A DNA stretch of 64,000 nt, from the NCBI RefSeq assembly GCF_029407905.1, contig NC_073625.1:173868240-173932239 (forward strand), written 5' to 3'. A program made the translations under genes and the position numbers. Below, one piece after another: positions 46,857 through 57,389 of the stretch (positions are counted from its first letter, which is position 1; each line of letters opens with the position of its first letter). The notes under the pieces are model-generated. The model did no database searches, was not told the origin of the DNA, and worked only from the letters and a program-made list of their open reading frames with translations. This stretch comes from Bubalus kerabau (Eukaryota > Chordata > Mammalia > Artiodactyla > Bovidae).

Positions 46857-46980
46857 AATTTCTCTGAATAATGAAATGACCTATGAATATATACATACAT
46901 TTTCTCTGAATAATGAAATGATCTATGAATATACACACCTTTCCCTTGAATAATGAAATGGCCTATGACTGTTTATACAT
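46857..46980 (+). repeat. Three-copy ~40-bp tandem repeat in PXYLP1 intron
   Basis: Units centred on CTGAATAATGAAATGACCTA, CTGAATAATGAAATGATCTA and TTGAATAATGAAATGGCCTA, with periods of about 42 and 39 bp, each followed by TGAATATAYACA-like sequence. Confidence 0.85.
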
Positions 46981-47659
46981 TGTCCAGCTGAACAGAGGTG
47001 GACAGATAGAGTAGTTCCCAACTAAACTAAAGCAGCATGAAAATAAGCAAAGATAAATTGTTTAATGGCAGACCCCTGCTGTCTGAAAACCTAATTAACT
47101 TTGGCAATGCTTTTACAATGGCTGCCAGAATGGGTTTATTATCTTTTGAAAACATAAAGCTAAAAAAAAACCCCATTACAAAAATATGTTTTAGAGAATG
47201 CTAATCCTGACATACAGTATATAGTCTAATAAATCATCCTGTATTGCTACAAGACATTATGGCTTTCCATAAAAACAGAGGATGTTATTTTCCCTGAGGC
47301 TGAAACACATATATATTTGCAAACTGGGAAGTAAAATGTCCAGACTGATAATGAGGCTGCCGAAACGAATCCACATAAACAAAGGCTATCTATCAACAGG
47401 AGTCAGATATTCTGCTCCAGGCCATTATTTCAGGTTGGTGATGTCTGAGGATCCAAGAAAGCTTTGCTACCAATTTTAGAAATGAAATTTCCCCACTGAA
47501 AGTGTTTGCTGGGAGGTCCCAGGTTTTCAGGGAATCTGATTGCTTAATGATGCTTTAATATCTAACTGTATTCATGGAAACCTATTTTTGATATGGAAAA
47601 ATGACAATTCATGAAAGAAAAACTTCACTTATGGATAATATAACAAAAGACTGAGTCTT
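46981..47659. other. PXYLP1 intron, no recognised feature
   Basis: AT-rich, unique-looking sequence. Confidence 0.4.
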
Positions 47660-48240
47660 TTAATCAGGAAGAGGACCAGGTAACCTGAGTCCTTGGGCCT
47701 GTCCTGGACCTGAATGATCAGGTCCTGAGGCAGGAGATATATGGGCCCCAGACTGAGCAGCTATAATCTGTCTCCTGAGGACAGATATTTCAAGGTAAAG
47801 ATAAAGCAGGAGCAAGAGGAAGCGGAGTCCTGCTTGGATAAAAGATAAAGAGACCACATATTTCTCTTTCTTGAGTTCAGAGACCCCCAAACTATGCATG
47901 CAAAGAACGGATCCTTAGGAGAGGGGGTGCTAGACCATAATATGTTCTGTCAAATTCCCTGAGACCTCTGCACTGGAATCTATCCTGGCTAAAAGATGCA
48001 CGTGCACACACGGGAGGGCCTTTAGCCAGACCAATTATGGACTTAAAGCCAGGCAAAGCAAGATGACCGGCCAGAGGAAACCTGGAGGAACTGCCTCCAA
48101 AAGCACAGGACTCTCTCTCTCTGAGCCAGCCCATGCTTCCTCTGCACATATATGCTCTCTTAATAAACATTTTAGTTATCTCACTACTTTTCATCTCTTT
48201 GCTGAATTCTTTCTTCAAAGCAGACAAGAACTAGGGAGCA
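47660..48240 (+). mobile_element. ERV-type LTR (probable solo)
   Basis: GC-rich U3-like part, then CTCTCTGAGCCAGCCCATGC and a poly(A) signal AATAAA at 48163-48168 followed by a T-rich U5-like part. No internal retroviral genes. Termini and family not fixed. Confidence 0.5.
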
Positions 48241-48559
48241 CAGCAGCCTAGGTTCAAACCCTGGTAGGGGAACTGAGATTCCTGCTTCAAGCCATCACAG
48301 CCGAGGCCATCCCACAGCCTCCCAAGATCAGTTCTTCCCACCTCATATACTGCTCCATACCTGGAGTGAGAGGGTCCCTAGCACACAGTAGATACCTCAA
48401 AAACACATGTAAATGAATTCAACTGGGAAGTGCCCCACACTTAGATGCTTCAAGAAAAGTCCAAGCTTTCTATAATCTGTAGCAATGAATATAGAAAGTT
48501 CCCATGGTTTATTAAAATATCCAGATTTCGATGGAAATATTAAAAATAAAGGTAGTTGT

Positions 48560-49290
48560 AAGTGAGCCTTACTTATATGACAGACTCTCTTTGGTCAAAT
48601 TTTAGTCTTCTCTGAACCCTCTTCCCAACCAGGCCTTGATCTTTGGATTTATACCTGTCTTTGCATTGCCCATTTGTAGCAAAAATCCTGCTAAAGTCAG
48701 TTTAGCCAGAATCTCACACTCTTTTTTTTGCTGTGCTGGGTCTTTGTTGCTATGCAGGCTTTTCTCTAGTTACAGTGTGAGGGCTTCTCTTTAAGGTGAC
48801 TTCTCTTGTTGCAGAGCACAGGCTCCAGATACACAGGCTCAGTAGTTGTGGTGCATGGGCTTAGTTGCCCTGAGGCATGTGGGATCTTAGTTCCCTGATC
48901 AGGGATCAAACCCATGTCTCCTGTATCAGCAGGCAGATTATTTACCAGTGGACCACTAGGGAAGCCCAGAATCTCCCACTCTTGGTATCTGATCACCCTT
49001 GATACCTGATCAAATTCCTCAACCCCAGTGGTATCTGATCACCCGGGTCTGCTTTCATCAGGAATCCTGTGGAGTCAGTTAACTGGGACCCCTTCACCCT
49101 GATGTGTCCTCACAGTAACTCTCCCTCCATTGACCCCCCCACCCTGCTCCTTGGCTAAAAAGCCCCCCTTGTCTATGCTGTATCCGGAACTGAGCTCAGT
49201 TCTATCCCTATTGTATTAACTCCTCAATAAGATCTGTTTTTAATGCTTTATCTGCTCTTCAGCTCTGGTTTTTCTTTAACAGTTAGATAC
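48560..49290 (+). mobile_element. ERV LTR-like sequence split by a CHR SINE
   Basis: Sequence before and after the SINE forms an LTR-like unit: GTGAGCCTTACTTATATGAC, then TTGGCTAAAAAGCC (TATA-like) near 49155, GGAACTGAGCTCAGTTCTAT (start-of-R-like) and CTCAATAAGATCTG near 49225. Family uncertain. Confidence 0.5.
48725..48966 (-). mobile_element. CHR-type SINE, antisense
   Basis: TTTGCTGTGCTGGGTCTTTG..AGTTCCCTGATCAGGGATCA..GGACCACTAGGGAAGC. Duplication CAGAATCTCACACTCTT (from 48708) and CAGAATCTCCCACTCTT (from 48967), one difference. Confidence 0.93.
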
Positions 49291-49669
49291 TAAAAACCAT
49301 TCTCTGCTTCTTGGGAACTTGGTTAGATCCCATTTTTGAGACCCTAGCGGTAAGTAGAGTCACATGACTAAGTATTTGCCAGTGGAATGGAAGGATGTAT
49401 GCCAATCTGTGTTTAGGCTTTCAGATCATGGGTGTGCCCCCTTCACTCTCTCTTCCTTCCCTCTGGCCATGATTCAGGCACTCCTGCAACCCAGGTTCAG
49501 TCAAGTACACATCCCTAGGGCATGGCAGGAGCAACAACCTGGAAGGAACCTGGGGCCCTGGATGATCAAGTAAAATTATACAACCTAGAATACTCATCTC
49601 AGACCTTCATGCAAGAGATAAACTTCTGTTATTTAAGGCAAGGCATTCCTGGCTCCCCTTTTTATTTTT
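49291..49669. other. PXYLP1 intron, no recognised feature
   Basis: No exon or repeat recognised. Confidence 0.4.
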
Positions 49670-50120
49670 TACAGTAAGTCCCCTACATACGAATGAGTTC
49701 TAGTCTGATAGCACATTCATAAGCCCAACAGTTAGCCTAAGAAGTCAACTAACACAATCAGCTATAGAGTAGTGTACTGTAATAGGTTCTAATACTTTAT
49801 ACACAAATAATACATAAAAACAAATGCAAAAAATAAACACTTTTAATCTTACCATACAGTACCTTGAAAAGTAAGATAAGTACCAGCTAAGTCACCACAG
49901 CTTTTATACTTGATTCCAGACATCCTGGGCTTGAAATAAAGCTACTGAACTACTGTGCTCTATATAGTAAAGTACACAAAAGCACAACTTGTATAGGTTG
50001 CACACACATGACAATGTACGGCAGACATGTGAACGAACTTACACGACTGGACATGCGAACACATGTTCACGTCTTCAAAAATTCAAAACTTAAAGGTTCA
50101 TATGTAGAGGGCTGCCTGTA
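49670..50120. mobile_element. Nonautonomous DNA transposon with terminal inverted repeats
   Basis: Left end ACAGTAAGTCCCCTACATAC; right end GGTTCATATGTAGAGGGCTG, then CCTGTA. The ends are imperfect inverted repeats. The interior (AACACAATCAGCTATAGAGT, ACCTTGAAAAGTAAGATAAG) matches a familiar mammalian Tc1/mariner-superfamily (pogo/Tigger-like) repeat; subfamily not named. Confidence 0.7.
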
Positions 50121-50235
50121 TTTTTATTTTTTGGCCATGCTACACAGCTTGCAGGACCTTAGTTATCTGACCAGGGACCGAACCTGGGCCCATGGCAGTG
50201 AAAGCACTGAGTCCTAACCACTGGCCCATCGGAGA
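50121..50235 (-). mobile_element. CHR-type SINE fragment, antisense
   Basis: TTTTTTGGCCATGCTACACA..TTAGTTATCTGACCAGGGAC..CCACTGGCCCATCGGAG. It abuts the DNA transposon end. Confidence 0.8.
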
Positions 50236-51486
50236 ATTCTCCTTGGTTCTCCTTATTATAACAGCATGCACAGAAACGACTGTATCTGTGCTGAGGAATT
50301 TTTCTTCAGGAAAAACCCATGTTATTGTATTCTCATTGGAAATCTACTTTCACACTGAAAACAGAAAGAGCCTGCAGTGCTACCATCTTAAGCCTTCAAA
50401 CTATTTGCTTCAGAGTTCTTATTTACATTTTATATACATTTTCACGCCTATTTATTACACAAAGCTCTAGACAGAAGCCCTAAGGCTAATCCACACATAT
50501 ATAAGAAAATGTATTGTGCTTTAGCCATCATTTGAGCAATTATTGAGTTCTGCACAGACTAGTTAGACAAGCAGAGAGACGTATAAGACCAGTGACACTG
50601 TTTATTCAAAAAAGCAATTCAAAAAAGCTTGCATGGCTGGAAACCAGATCAAGTTCATGCCACAGATTTTTACAGTTTATGCCAATTAAAGAATTTATTA
50701 TTTTATATTATTAATAAAGTAAAATAAACTTAATATACTTTTCTCAGTCTTTGGTTTTCTGGGCCTTTTTGCTCTACTTGATGTGATTACCCTCCCCACT
50801 CCCCCTTCCTGAAACTCTCCTTCCTCAGCTCTTATAACATCACTCTCTTACCTTCTTCCTGTTTGCAACTTCTCTATCTCCTTCAGGGACCCTTCTTTCT
50901 CTCTGTGCTATAATTGGCTGGTGCTCTCAGGGCTCTGTTTTCGGCCCATTCCTCACCCCACAGGCTCTGTGTGTGATACCATTCAAGCCCACAGCTTCAG
51001 CTACTGTCTACATGCTAACCTCTCAAATCGACCTCCACCTCCCTGCGGGACAATGTTCCTGAGCCCCACAACTACTCATGAAGAGGCAGCTTCCACTATA
51101 AAGACTCTGAGAGTCACGGGAGGTGTCCTTGTAAAGGGAAACATCAGGGTGTCTGGCCCCTGCTGTTTCAGCTCAGTGCACCCCCACCTGTCAGCCCAGA
51201 AGTCTCCTTCACCAGATGGGAGTAAAGGGCGCACTTCAGAATGCTCTGCCTCAGAGGAGGCTATACAATTAATAATTCATGAAGATGAACTGGCACCTGG
51301 GAACGCAGCAGGCCCAGCAGGTGACCCAGATCCACAGTCCCAGGGGACGAAGAGTCCCAGAGTGGGTCCCCTTTGCTGGAACACCTCCTCACTCTTACGC
51401 TAAATGTGTGTTTATAATGACAAGTCAACATTTATTGTTATAAAAGATGGAATTCATTAAATGCCATTAATTAATTAAACATGTAT
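50236..51486. other. PXYLP1 intron, no recognised gene
   Basis: AT-rich to 50750; 50880-51080 resembles an old mammalian repeat (GGCTGGTGCTCTCAGGGCTC) I cannot name. The 160-codon ORF at 50921-51403 has no recognisable domain. Confidence 0.4.
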
Positions 51487-51548
51487 ATTCTACCCACTTT
51501 CTAGAAAAGATTGAAAGTAGCTCCTAAAAATACAGAATGTGGACTAAA

Positions 51549-51783
51549 AGAGACCTTCCCTGATGGCTCAGTGGGTAAAGAGCCTGCCTGCAATGTTCGA
51601 GACACAAGAGAGAGATGCAGGTTCAATCCCTGGGTCAGGAAGATCCCCTGGAGAAGGAAACAGAAACCCACTCCAGTATTCTTGCCTGGAAAACCCCACG
51701 GACAGAGGAGCCTGGTGGGCAACAGTCCACAGGGTCACCCAGAGTTGGACACGACTGAGTGACTAAGCATACACACAGCACAC
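51549..51783 (+). mobile_element. Bov-tA SINE between 62-bp direct repeats
   Basis: Head CCTTCCCTGATGGCTCAGTG, body CCCACTCCAGTATTCTTGCC, end GGACACGACTGAGTGACTAA then an AC-rich tail. Flanking copies of a 62-bp sequence lie at 51487-51548 and 51784-51845 and differ at three positions, all C/T. Confidence 0.93.
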
Positions 51784-51845
51784 ATTCTATCCACTCTCTA
51801 GAAAAGACTGAAAGTAGCTCCTAAAAATACAGAATGTGGACTAAA

Positions 51846-53789
51846 GTAGCAGAACTAGGCCAAAAAGTCAAGACCAAAGGAAATGACGCAGAGGTGGCTG
51901 GGGCAGCTGGCTCCTGGAAACTGCGCTGCTCAGGTGGCAACTGCAGAAGTGGCCTCGTCACGGGTCCTGCCATCCCCGTGGCAGAACGAGGGGCCCTGGG
52001 GCCTGACCTGGCCTTGTGACCACAGCCACTCGGAGAGGAGAAAAGGCCAGGCCTGAGAGACTCCAGGCTGCTGCAGTGAATGAAACACCATTGCTCAAAT
52101 TCTCAGCGGGGACCAGGTTCTGCGCTTTTCTGCATCACCACAGTTAGACCTCACCGGGATTTCACAGCCGAGGCTCAAATCTACTACGATAGACACATGA
52201 GAGGCAATGATGACCAGTGATTCTTATTGGGCTCCTGAATTCATTCTGCAACCAACCCAGTCCAACAACCAGGCTTGGGCTGGGCACCAGTGATATAGAA
52301 TGAGTAAGGCCCAATGCCCTGCAGAGCCAAGTGGTGTGGGAGGGCAGAAACAAGGATGCTGGGAGGAAAGCCTGATGGTAGGGAGGAGGCTAGCCTGCTG
52401 CCCAGTGGCCCTGCCAAGTGGGCTCCTTCCCTGGGAATAGCCAGACGGCCCCCAGAGCCCTCAGGGTGCCCAGGGGCCTTCCAGCATCAGCTGATTGGCC
52501 TGGGTGCTGACCCATTGTCCCACCCGAGAATCTGAAGCCCAGTCCGAGAAAGGTGAGCAGAAGCTAAGAGCTGCCCACTCGACCAGGATACCTCCCACAA
52601 AGCCTGTGAGGCTGATCTGGGTCCAGCCAGCTCAGAGGCCCACTAGTCCATCTGTCCCTGGGTTGTTCAAAGTCCTGTACAATGACAAGACTGAGTCAGC
52701 TGTTAACACACTGAACCTCTGCTGTGCCGAAGGAGAGAAGCCACTTCCTCTAGCCGCCTTCCCATCACCCTGGATGCTCCAGCCCAGTAACTAAAGGGTC
52801 AACATCCAGCACAGCAAGTGGCCTCTATCCCTGCCCTAAACGTAAGGCTAGTTAAGGTCTGGTCATTAAATATTTTGTTCTGAGGCCCTTCCTGTACATC
52901 CCTCTTTTCAGGTTGAGTGAGACAGTGGTGGTGCCTGATGCAAGCAGAGAAGACCCCCTAATGCAGTGGGAGAGGTTTCCTGGAAGGGTGCCATCTCAGA
53001 GGGTCTTGGAGGAGCTATAGGAGGGGACTAGCAAGCCAAACCACAGATGCAAAGGCCTGAAGGGTGAAGAGCCGGCAGGCAGTGGTGGGCAGAGGCAGAG
53101 GGTCCCAGCAGAAAGGCTCCACAGAGGGCTAGAGATGAGGAAGAAAGCCAATGACTGCACACGAGCTGGACTCCACCCAGGAGGTTTTCCAGGCTGTGGG
53201 ACATGAGGACATGCATCCATGCTTGTTGAACATAGAAAAGAAGACACAAATTCCTAGGCTTCGAGCTTTGTGACCTCCAGCAGGAAATGAAAGTCTAGGG
53301 TCATGTGGTATTTCATGATGTTTTTACATAAAATGGTTCACTTCATCTTTCCTGTGATATCAGACAATAAGAAGGCTGAGATGCAAAGGGTTAGCCTGGA
53401 ACTCCTGGGTTCACACTGCAGTCCACTGTGAATGGACAGCCCTGGCTGCTGGGAGGCAATGGTTCCACCAGGCTGGTACCCACAGCATTCCATCACCATA
53501 ACATCTTCCCCACGGAGTACTTCCCCGTCTCCTCCCTTCATTCAGTAAACTCTGCCTGGGAGATAGTGAGATCCCAACACACCTGCTGAGGCCTGGCCCA
53601 TTGCTTTACTGCTAACTGTGCCTCTCACTTTAGAGCCATGCCATTTCCACAGGCACACTTCTACTCTCTTTTCAAGTATTTTTCATCCTAAAGGCTGTCA
53701 TCCAAGAGCAGGTTGTCTCTCCTCCTGTGAAGAATGAAAAGCCTGACGTAATGCTTTCCCTGTAAATGACTTTGCAGCTGGTGATAGTC
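51846..53789. other. PXYLP1 intron, no recognised feature
   Basis: GC-richer unique sequence; several short ORFs without recognisable content. Confidence 0.4.
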
Positions 53790-54165
53790 AGCCTTCTCAT
53801 CCCATTTACTCCTCACCCCAACTCTGCATGGTCAGCAGCATCATCCCCATTTCAGAAACAGAATGCTGAGACCCAGAGAGAGTAAGGGACATACCTGCAG
53901 CCCTGAGTGGAACAGCCACTCCAGGGTCTGAGGACTCCTGGCCCAGTGCTCACTGCACCATGTCTCAACTGTTTCTTAAACTAAACAACAGCAGGAAGGG
54001 AGACTGTAGATAGCAGACTGGCCAGGGCTCAAATCTCAGTTTATCTGCTGTGTGGCCTCAGACAGGTGTCCTCACCTCTCTGGGCCTCTGTCCTCTCAAC
54101 TGTGAGATGGGATTACCCTGCAGGATCGTGCTGAAGATCCAAATCCTGGCAAACTACTCACTGGA
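53790..54165. repeat. Two MIR-like remnants
   Basis: 53800-53945 (CATCATCCCCATTTCAGAAA, then GAGACCCAGAGAGAGTAAGG) and 53985-54160 (CTCAAATCTCAGTTTATCTG, CTCTCTGGGCCTCTGTCCTC, ACTGTGAGATGGGATTA) follow the MIR consensus. Confidence 0.65.
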
Positions 54166-54276
54166 TGTACGCAGGCCACTCCCCACCCTGTCATCCTGTT
54201 TTGAATAGTTTTCCAGTCACTCTTTTGATCTGAAAAGAGATTCTTTTCAATGACTTTTAAGAAAAGTGCGATTTAC

Positions 54277-54403
54277 CTGTTAGCCACCAGAGTGCAGTCA
54301 ATTTCCGGGCGCTTCGTTTTGGGAATGGCGTACAGTGGATACCTGTCCCCGTGTCGAATGAACACGTGCACAGAGACCAGCTTAAAATGATGTGGAGCAT
54401 GGC
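54277..54403 (-). CDS. PXYLP1: PXYLP1 coding exon with RHGDRYP nucleophile motif, residues ~80-122
   Basis: The acceptor is CTCACGCAG before 54403 and the donor is GTAAAT at 54276. The exon enters in phase 1 and leaves in phase 2, which matches its neighbours. The translation runs HAPHHFKLVSVHVFIRHGDR and continues YPLYAIPKTKRPEIDCTLVAN. The RHGxRxP motif is the hallmark of the histidine acid phosphatase superfamily; its histidine forms the covalent phosphohistidine intermediate and corresponds to His97. The 827-bp intron separating this exon from the previous one carries little beyond a MIR-like fragment. The exon is only 127 nt, so its own open frame is too short to stand out, and splice borders plus homology decide it. 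Confidence 0.95.
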
Positions 54404-55014
54404 CTGCGTGAGAAAAGCACGTTGCCTGGTTGTCACTCAGCAACAGTCTATCCTTTCAGCTCGCAGAGGCCGGGAGGGGTGACCATGGTGGAAGGGTGCC
54501 ATGCTGGGTTGGAGCGAGGGGGGCCCTCTGACTCCCTCACAAGGAAGGGCAGAGGAATGTAAGAAGGCTGCTTATGCTCCAGAGTCCCAGCACGCACAGG
54601 GAGGCTTTGGGGTGTGGCTGGGGGGCTGAGATCAGTGAAGTAGGGGCAAGACTGCTCAGGTAGCCTCACTCACATCCACAGACTAGGGGGAGGCCCATGG
54701 AAGTACCGGAAACCATGACTTCTGTTTTAAGTCTTTCTCTTATGAAACAAGACTGGGCAAAAAGAGATAAATACTCAACATCTTCTTTGATATACTTTCA
54801 GAAAAGCAGAAGTCAACAGAGAAATCATATTTTCCTACATCTTTAATGTCAGACAACATCAGGGTATGATTTGGGAGTTCTAAACCCTGAGAGAGCCCAC
54901 CTGGGAAAGGGTTGAGCCGAGGGTGACCCCCTAGAACCCTTCAAGGCCACCTTTCTGCTCATTCTCACTGAAAATCAGGATGACGGCCAACAACTGTGGA
55001 GGCCTTCTTATGTG

Positions 55015-55180
55015 CCTCATGCTGCTCAAAGCAGTTACTCACTCGTCCCAGCAGCCCTGTCTGTGAGGAGGGATGACTTGTTATGCCCATTTTACAGATG
55101 AGGAAACTAAGACCTGGGAACTCATTCAAGGGCACAGCCCAGTGGCGACTGTAGGATTGGAGCCCCGGCTGTCTAGCTCC
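55015..55180 (-). repeat. MIR-like remnant in the 827-bp PXYLP1 intron neighbourhood
   Basis: CCCATTTTACAGATGAGGAA..CTAAGACCTGGGAACTCATT is the MIR 3' core. It lies between two coding exons. Confidence 0.65.
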
Positions 55181-55230
55181 TTAGATGCTGTGTGAAGATG
55201 CTACCATGTCAGGCTGCCCAGCTGGCCTAC

Positions 55231-55389
55231 CTTCCATGCTGCGCTCAGCCACACCTGGAATGTTGCAGTACAAAAGGGCTTCATATACCGGGTCCATCAC
55301 GGGGGGCTCTGTTGCTGGGTCAGGCATGATTCTCTTTCGATTCTTGCTGGTCACTCCATTCTTGGTTGCCAACACTGGGATCAGGTGGA
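55231..55389 (-). CDS. PXYLP1: PXYLP1 coding exon, residues ~27-79 (stem region)
   Basis: On the minus strand a pyrimidine-rich tract ending in TGCAG precedes 55389, and the exon is followed by the donor GTAGGC at 55230. The exon enters in phase 1 (two bases complete a codon) and leaves in phase 1. It encodes a lumenal stem reading HLIPVLATKNG, then a basic patch NRKRIMPDP, then DPVYEALLYCNIPGVAERSMEG. The YCN...SMEGHAP junction with the next exon is a recognisable PXYLP1 signature. No membrane segment is encoded here; the signal anchor belongs to the preceding exon, which I could not find between 55390 and 64000. The short ORF that reads through into the intron on both sides is not itself the protein. 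Confidence 0.93.
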
Positions 55390-55564
55390 CTGCAGGGAAA
55401 GCAAAGTAGGTCAGGAAACATGTGATCATGGAGGGCACATGCCAGCTAGAGGACCCCAGAGGGCAGCTAGATTTTCACCGGAATTCACCTCTCTCTCAGA
55501 ATTAGGCTGGACTTCAATGCATCAATAGCAAAATGTCAGCTTCCCATTCAAGCACTCTTTAAAA

Positions 55565-55650
55565 AAATTTTTTTTAATTATTTTTTAATTGAAGGAAAAC
55601 TGCTTGACAATGTTGTGCCATTTTCTGCCGTACAACAACACAAATCAGGC
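55565..55650 (-). mobile_element. L1 fragment, antisense, continuing past SINEs
   Basis: AATTGAAGGAAAACTGCTTG, ACAATGTTGTGCCATTTTCT and CAACAACACAAATCAGGCAT match L1 in reverse. The bases after 56107 (TTGAGTCCCCTCCAAGCCCT) appear to resume it. Confidence 0.75.
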
Positions 55651-55662
55651 ATAATTATATAT

Positions 55663-55883
55663 GTGTGCTGTGCTCAGTCATTTCAGTCATGTCCAACTCT
55701 TTGCAACCTAGGGACTGTAGCCCACCAGGCTTCTCTGTCCATGGGATTCTCCAGGCAAGAATACTGGAGGGGGTTGCTGTGCCCTCCTCCAGGGGATCTT
55801 CTTGACCTAGGAATTGAACCCATATCTCCAGTGTCTCCTGCACTGCAGGCAGATTCTTTACCCACTGAGCCACCTGAGAAGCC
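55663..55883 (-). mobile_element. Bov-tA SINE, antisense
   Basis: GCTGTGCTCAGTCATTTCAG..CACTGAGCCACCTGAGAAGC. Duplication CATAATTATATAT (second copy 55884-55896; first copy 55651-55662 lacks only the leading C match shifted by one) flanks it. Confidence 0.93.
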
Positions 55884-55896
55884 CATAATTATATAT

Positions 55897-56107
55897 AAAT
55901 ATCTTTTAAAAATACTTATTTATTTGGCTGTATTGGGTCTTAGTTGTAGCACATGGGATCTGCATAGCAGTGTGCAGACTCTCTAGTTTTGGCACACAGG
56001 CTTAGTTGCTCTGTGGCATATGAGATCTTAGTTCCCTGACCAGGGATCAAACCCATGTCTCCTGCATTGGAAGATGGATTCTTAACCACTGGACTACCAG
56101 GGAAGCC
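55897..56107 (-). mobile_element. CHR-type SINE, antisense
   Basis: TTGGCTGTATTGGGTCTTAG..TTAGTTCCCTGACCAGGGAT..CTGGACTACCAGGGAAGCC. Directly next to the preceding Bov-tA. Confidence 0.92.
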
Positions 56108-56149
56108 TTGAGTCCCCTCCAAGCCCTGCCTCTTTCTCAACACCCTCCC

Positions 56150-57081
56150 CCTCCCCTTGTCAATAATTACCTATGTGACACCAGGTGGGCCACCCAGAGA
56201 GAGGGGGCCTCACCCACAGTGGTGAAGGAAGAACTTACTAACTTCATGCAATCTGATTACTTCCTTCTGAACCCCCTTTGAATTCTGGTAAATACTAAGG
56301 CGGAAAGCTATTATCTACTAGTGCCTATGAAGTGTTAGACATGTGTCTGTCATATCTCATTTAATACCATCTGCCTTGCACTCTGGGGCCCCCTCAGCCC
56401 AAGCATGGGTATCTGCTTATTAATTCTCAAGAGACTATTTTACAGTGAAGAGAGCCACAGACCCAAGGCAAGGCTGAGGCAACTGCCCAAGGTGTATGTG
56501 CTGGAGAGAAGACATCTCACTCTCACCCATCTGTCCCCAGGCCAGATTCTCCCCCACCCCCATCTGCTGGATGTCATGGATGGACACAGCAGTCTGTTAC
56601 GCTTGTCCAGACAGCACCGCTCTTTCTGTTGGGGAACCCCTCCTTCCCTGCCATGTGGTTCAGCTGAACTGCCAATCACAATGTCAAGTACAATACAGAC
56701 AAGAGGAGGGGAGTCCTTTTCTCCTGGACACTGATATCTAAGAACGGAAACCCAGGGCTGCCCCAGTCATTTGTCCCTCCATGGACAGCCTCTGCCTGCA
56801 GTGGCCAGAGCAATAAATGAGGAGAATTATCAGAGAGAAAGAGGAAGGAAGATTTGAGGACATCCATCCTCTGGGCCTTGGGTCCAGATGTGGCTGAAGT
56901 GCCTATTCGATGTCCCAGTTCTGTAAGCCAAGAAAGTCTGCTTATTACTTAAGCTAGTCTCATGTGGGCTTCTGTTCCTTTCAACCAAATGAGTCCTGGT
57001 TCACACATTTTATCAATTATTTACAAGCAGCTGTAAGTCCATCTCCTAGGTTAGTAGTACTCAATCTTTCAAAGAGTTCCC
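56150..57081. other. PXYLP1 intron, no recognised gene
   Basis: A weak L2/MIR-like trace may lie at 56330-56470; otherwise unique. Confidence 0.4.
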
Positions 57082-57092
57082 AATTTGGAACT

Positions 57093-57365
57093 GCTGTTGC
57101 TGCTAAGTCGCTTTAGGCGTGTCTGACTCTGTGTGACCCCATAGACGGCAGCCCACCAGGCTCCCCCGTCCCTGGTATTCTCCAGGCAAGAACACTGGAG
57201 TGGGTTGCCATTTCCTTTTCCAATGCATGAAAGTGAAAAGTGAAAGTGAGGTCGCTCGGTCGTGTCCAATTCGTAGCAACCCCATGGACTGCAGCCTTCC
57301 AGGCTCCTCCGTCCATGGGATTTTCCAGGCAAGAGTACTGGAGTAGGGTGCCATTGCCTTCTCCG
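57093..57365 (-). mobile_element. Bov-A2 SINE
   Basis: Dimeric Bov-A2 in reverse orientation, bounded by the direct repeat AATTTGGAACT at 57082-57092 and 57366-57376, a perfect 11-bp target site duplication. It lies about 25 bp before the BovB copy. Confidence 0.95.
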
Positions 57366-57389
57366 AATTTGGAACTACCTATAATAATA

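Larger units (their letters stand above)
39819..55389 (-). other. PXYLP1: PXYLP1 gene span, four 3' coding exons (5' end beyond window)
   Basis: Gene-level entry for 2-phosphoxylose phosphatase 1 (PXYLP1/ACPL2), a histidine-acid-phosphatase-family type II membrane protein of the Golgi. Family knowledge: it removes the phosphate that FAM20B adds to xylose in the glycosaminoglycan-protein linker tetrasaccharide, which lets chain elongation proceed. The four visible exons (159, 127, 140 and 938 nt) sum to 1364 nt with phases 1-1-2-1 agreeing across every junction. Adding 79 nt for the missing N-terminal coding exon gives 1443 nt, which is 480 codons plus stop, the known length of the human protein. 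With that numbering the RHGxRxP nucleophile is His97 and the HD proton donor is Asp379. Visible introns are about 0.8, 8.3 and 5.1 kb; the next one upstream exceeds 8.6 kb. No frameshift or stop interrupts the visible exons, so the gene looks intact. Confidence 0.96.

Noticed and set aside
50921..51403. 160-codon plus-strand ORF in a PXYLP1 intron
   Set aside because: Antisense to the gene, in old repeat-like sequence, with no recognisable motif.
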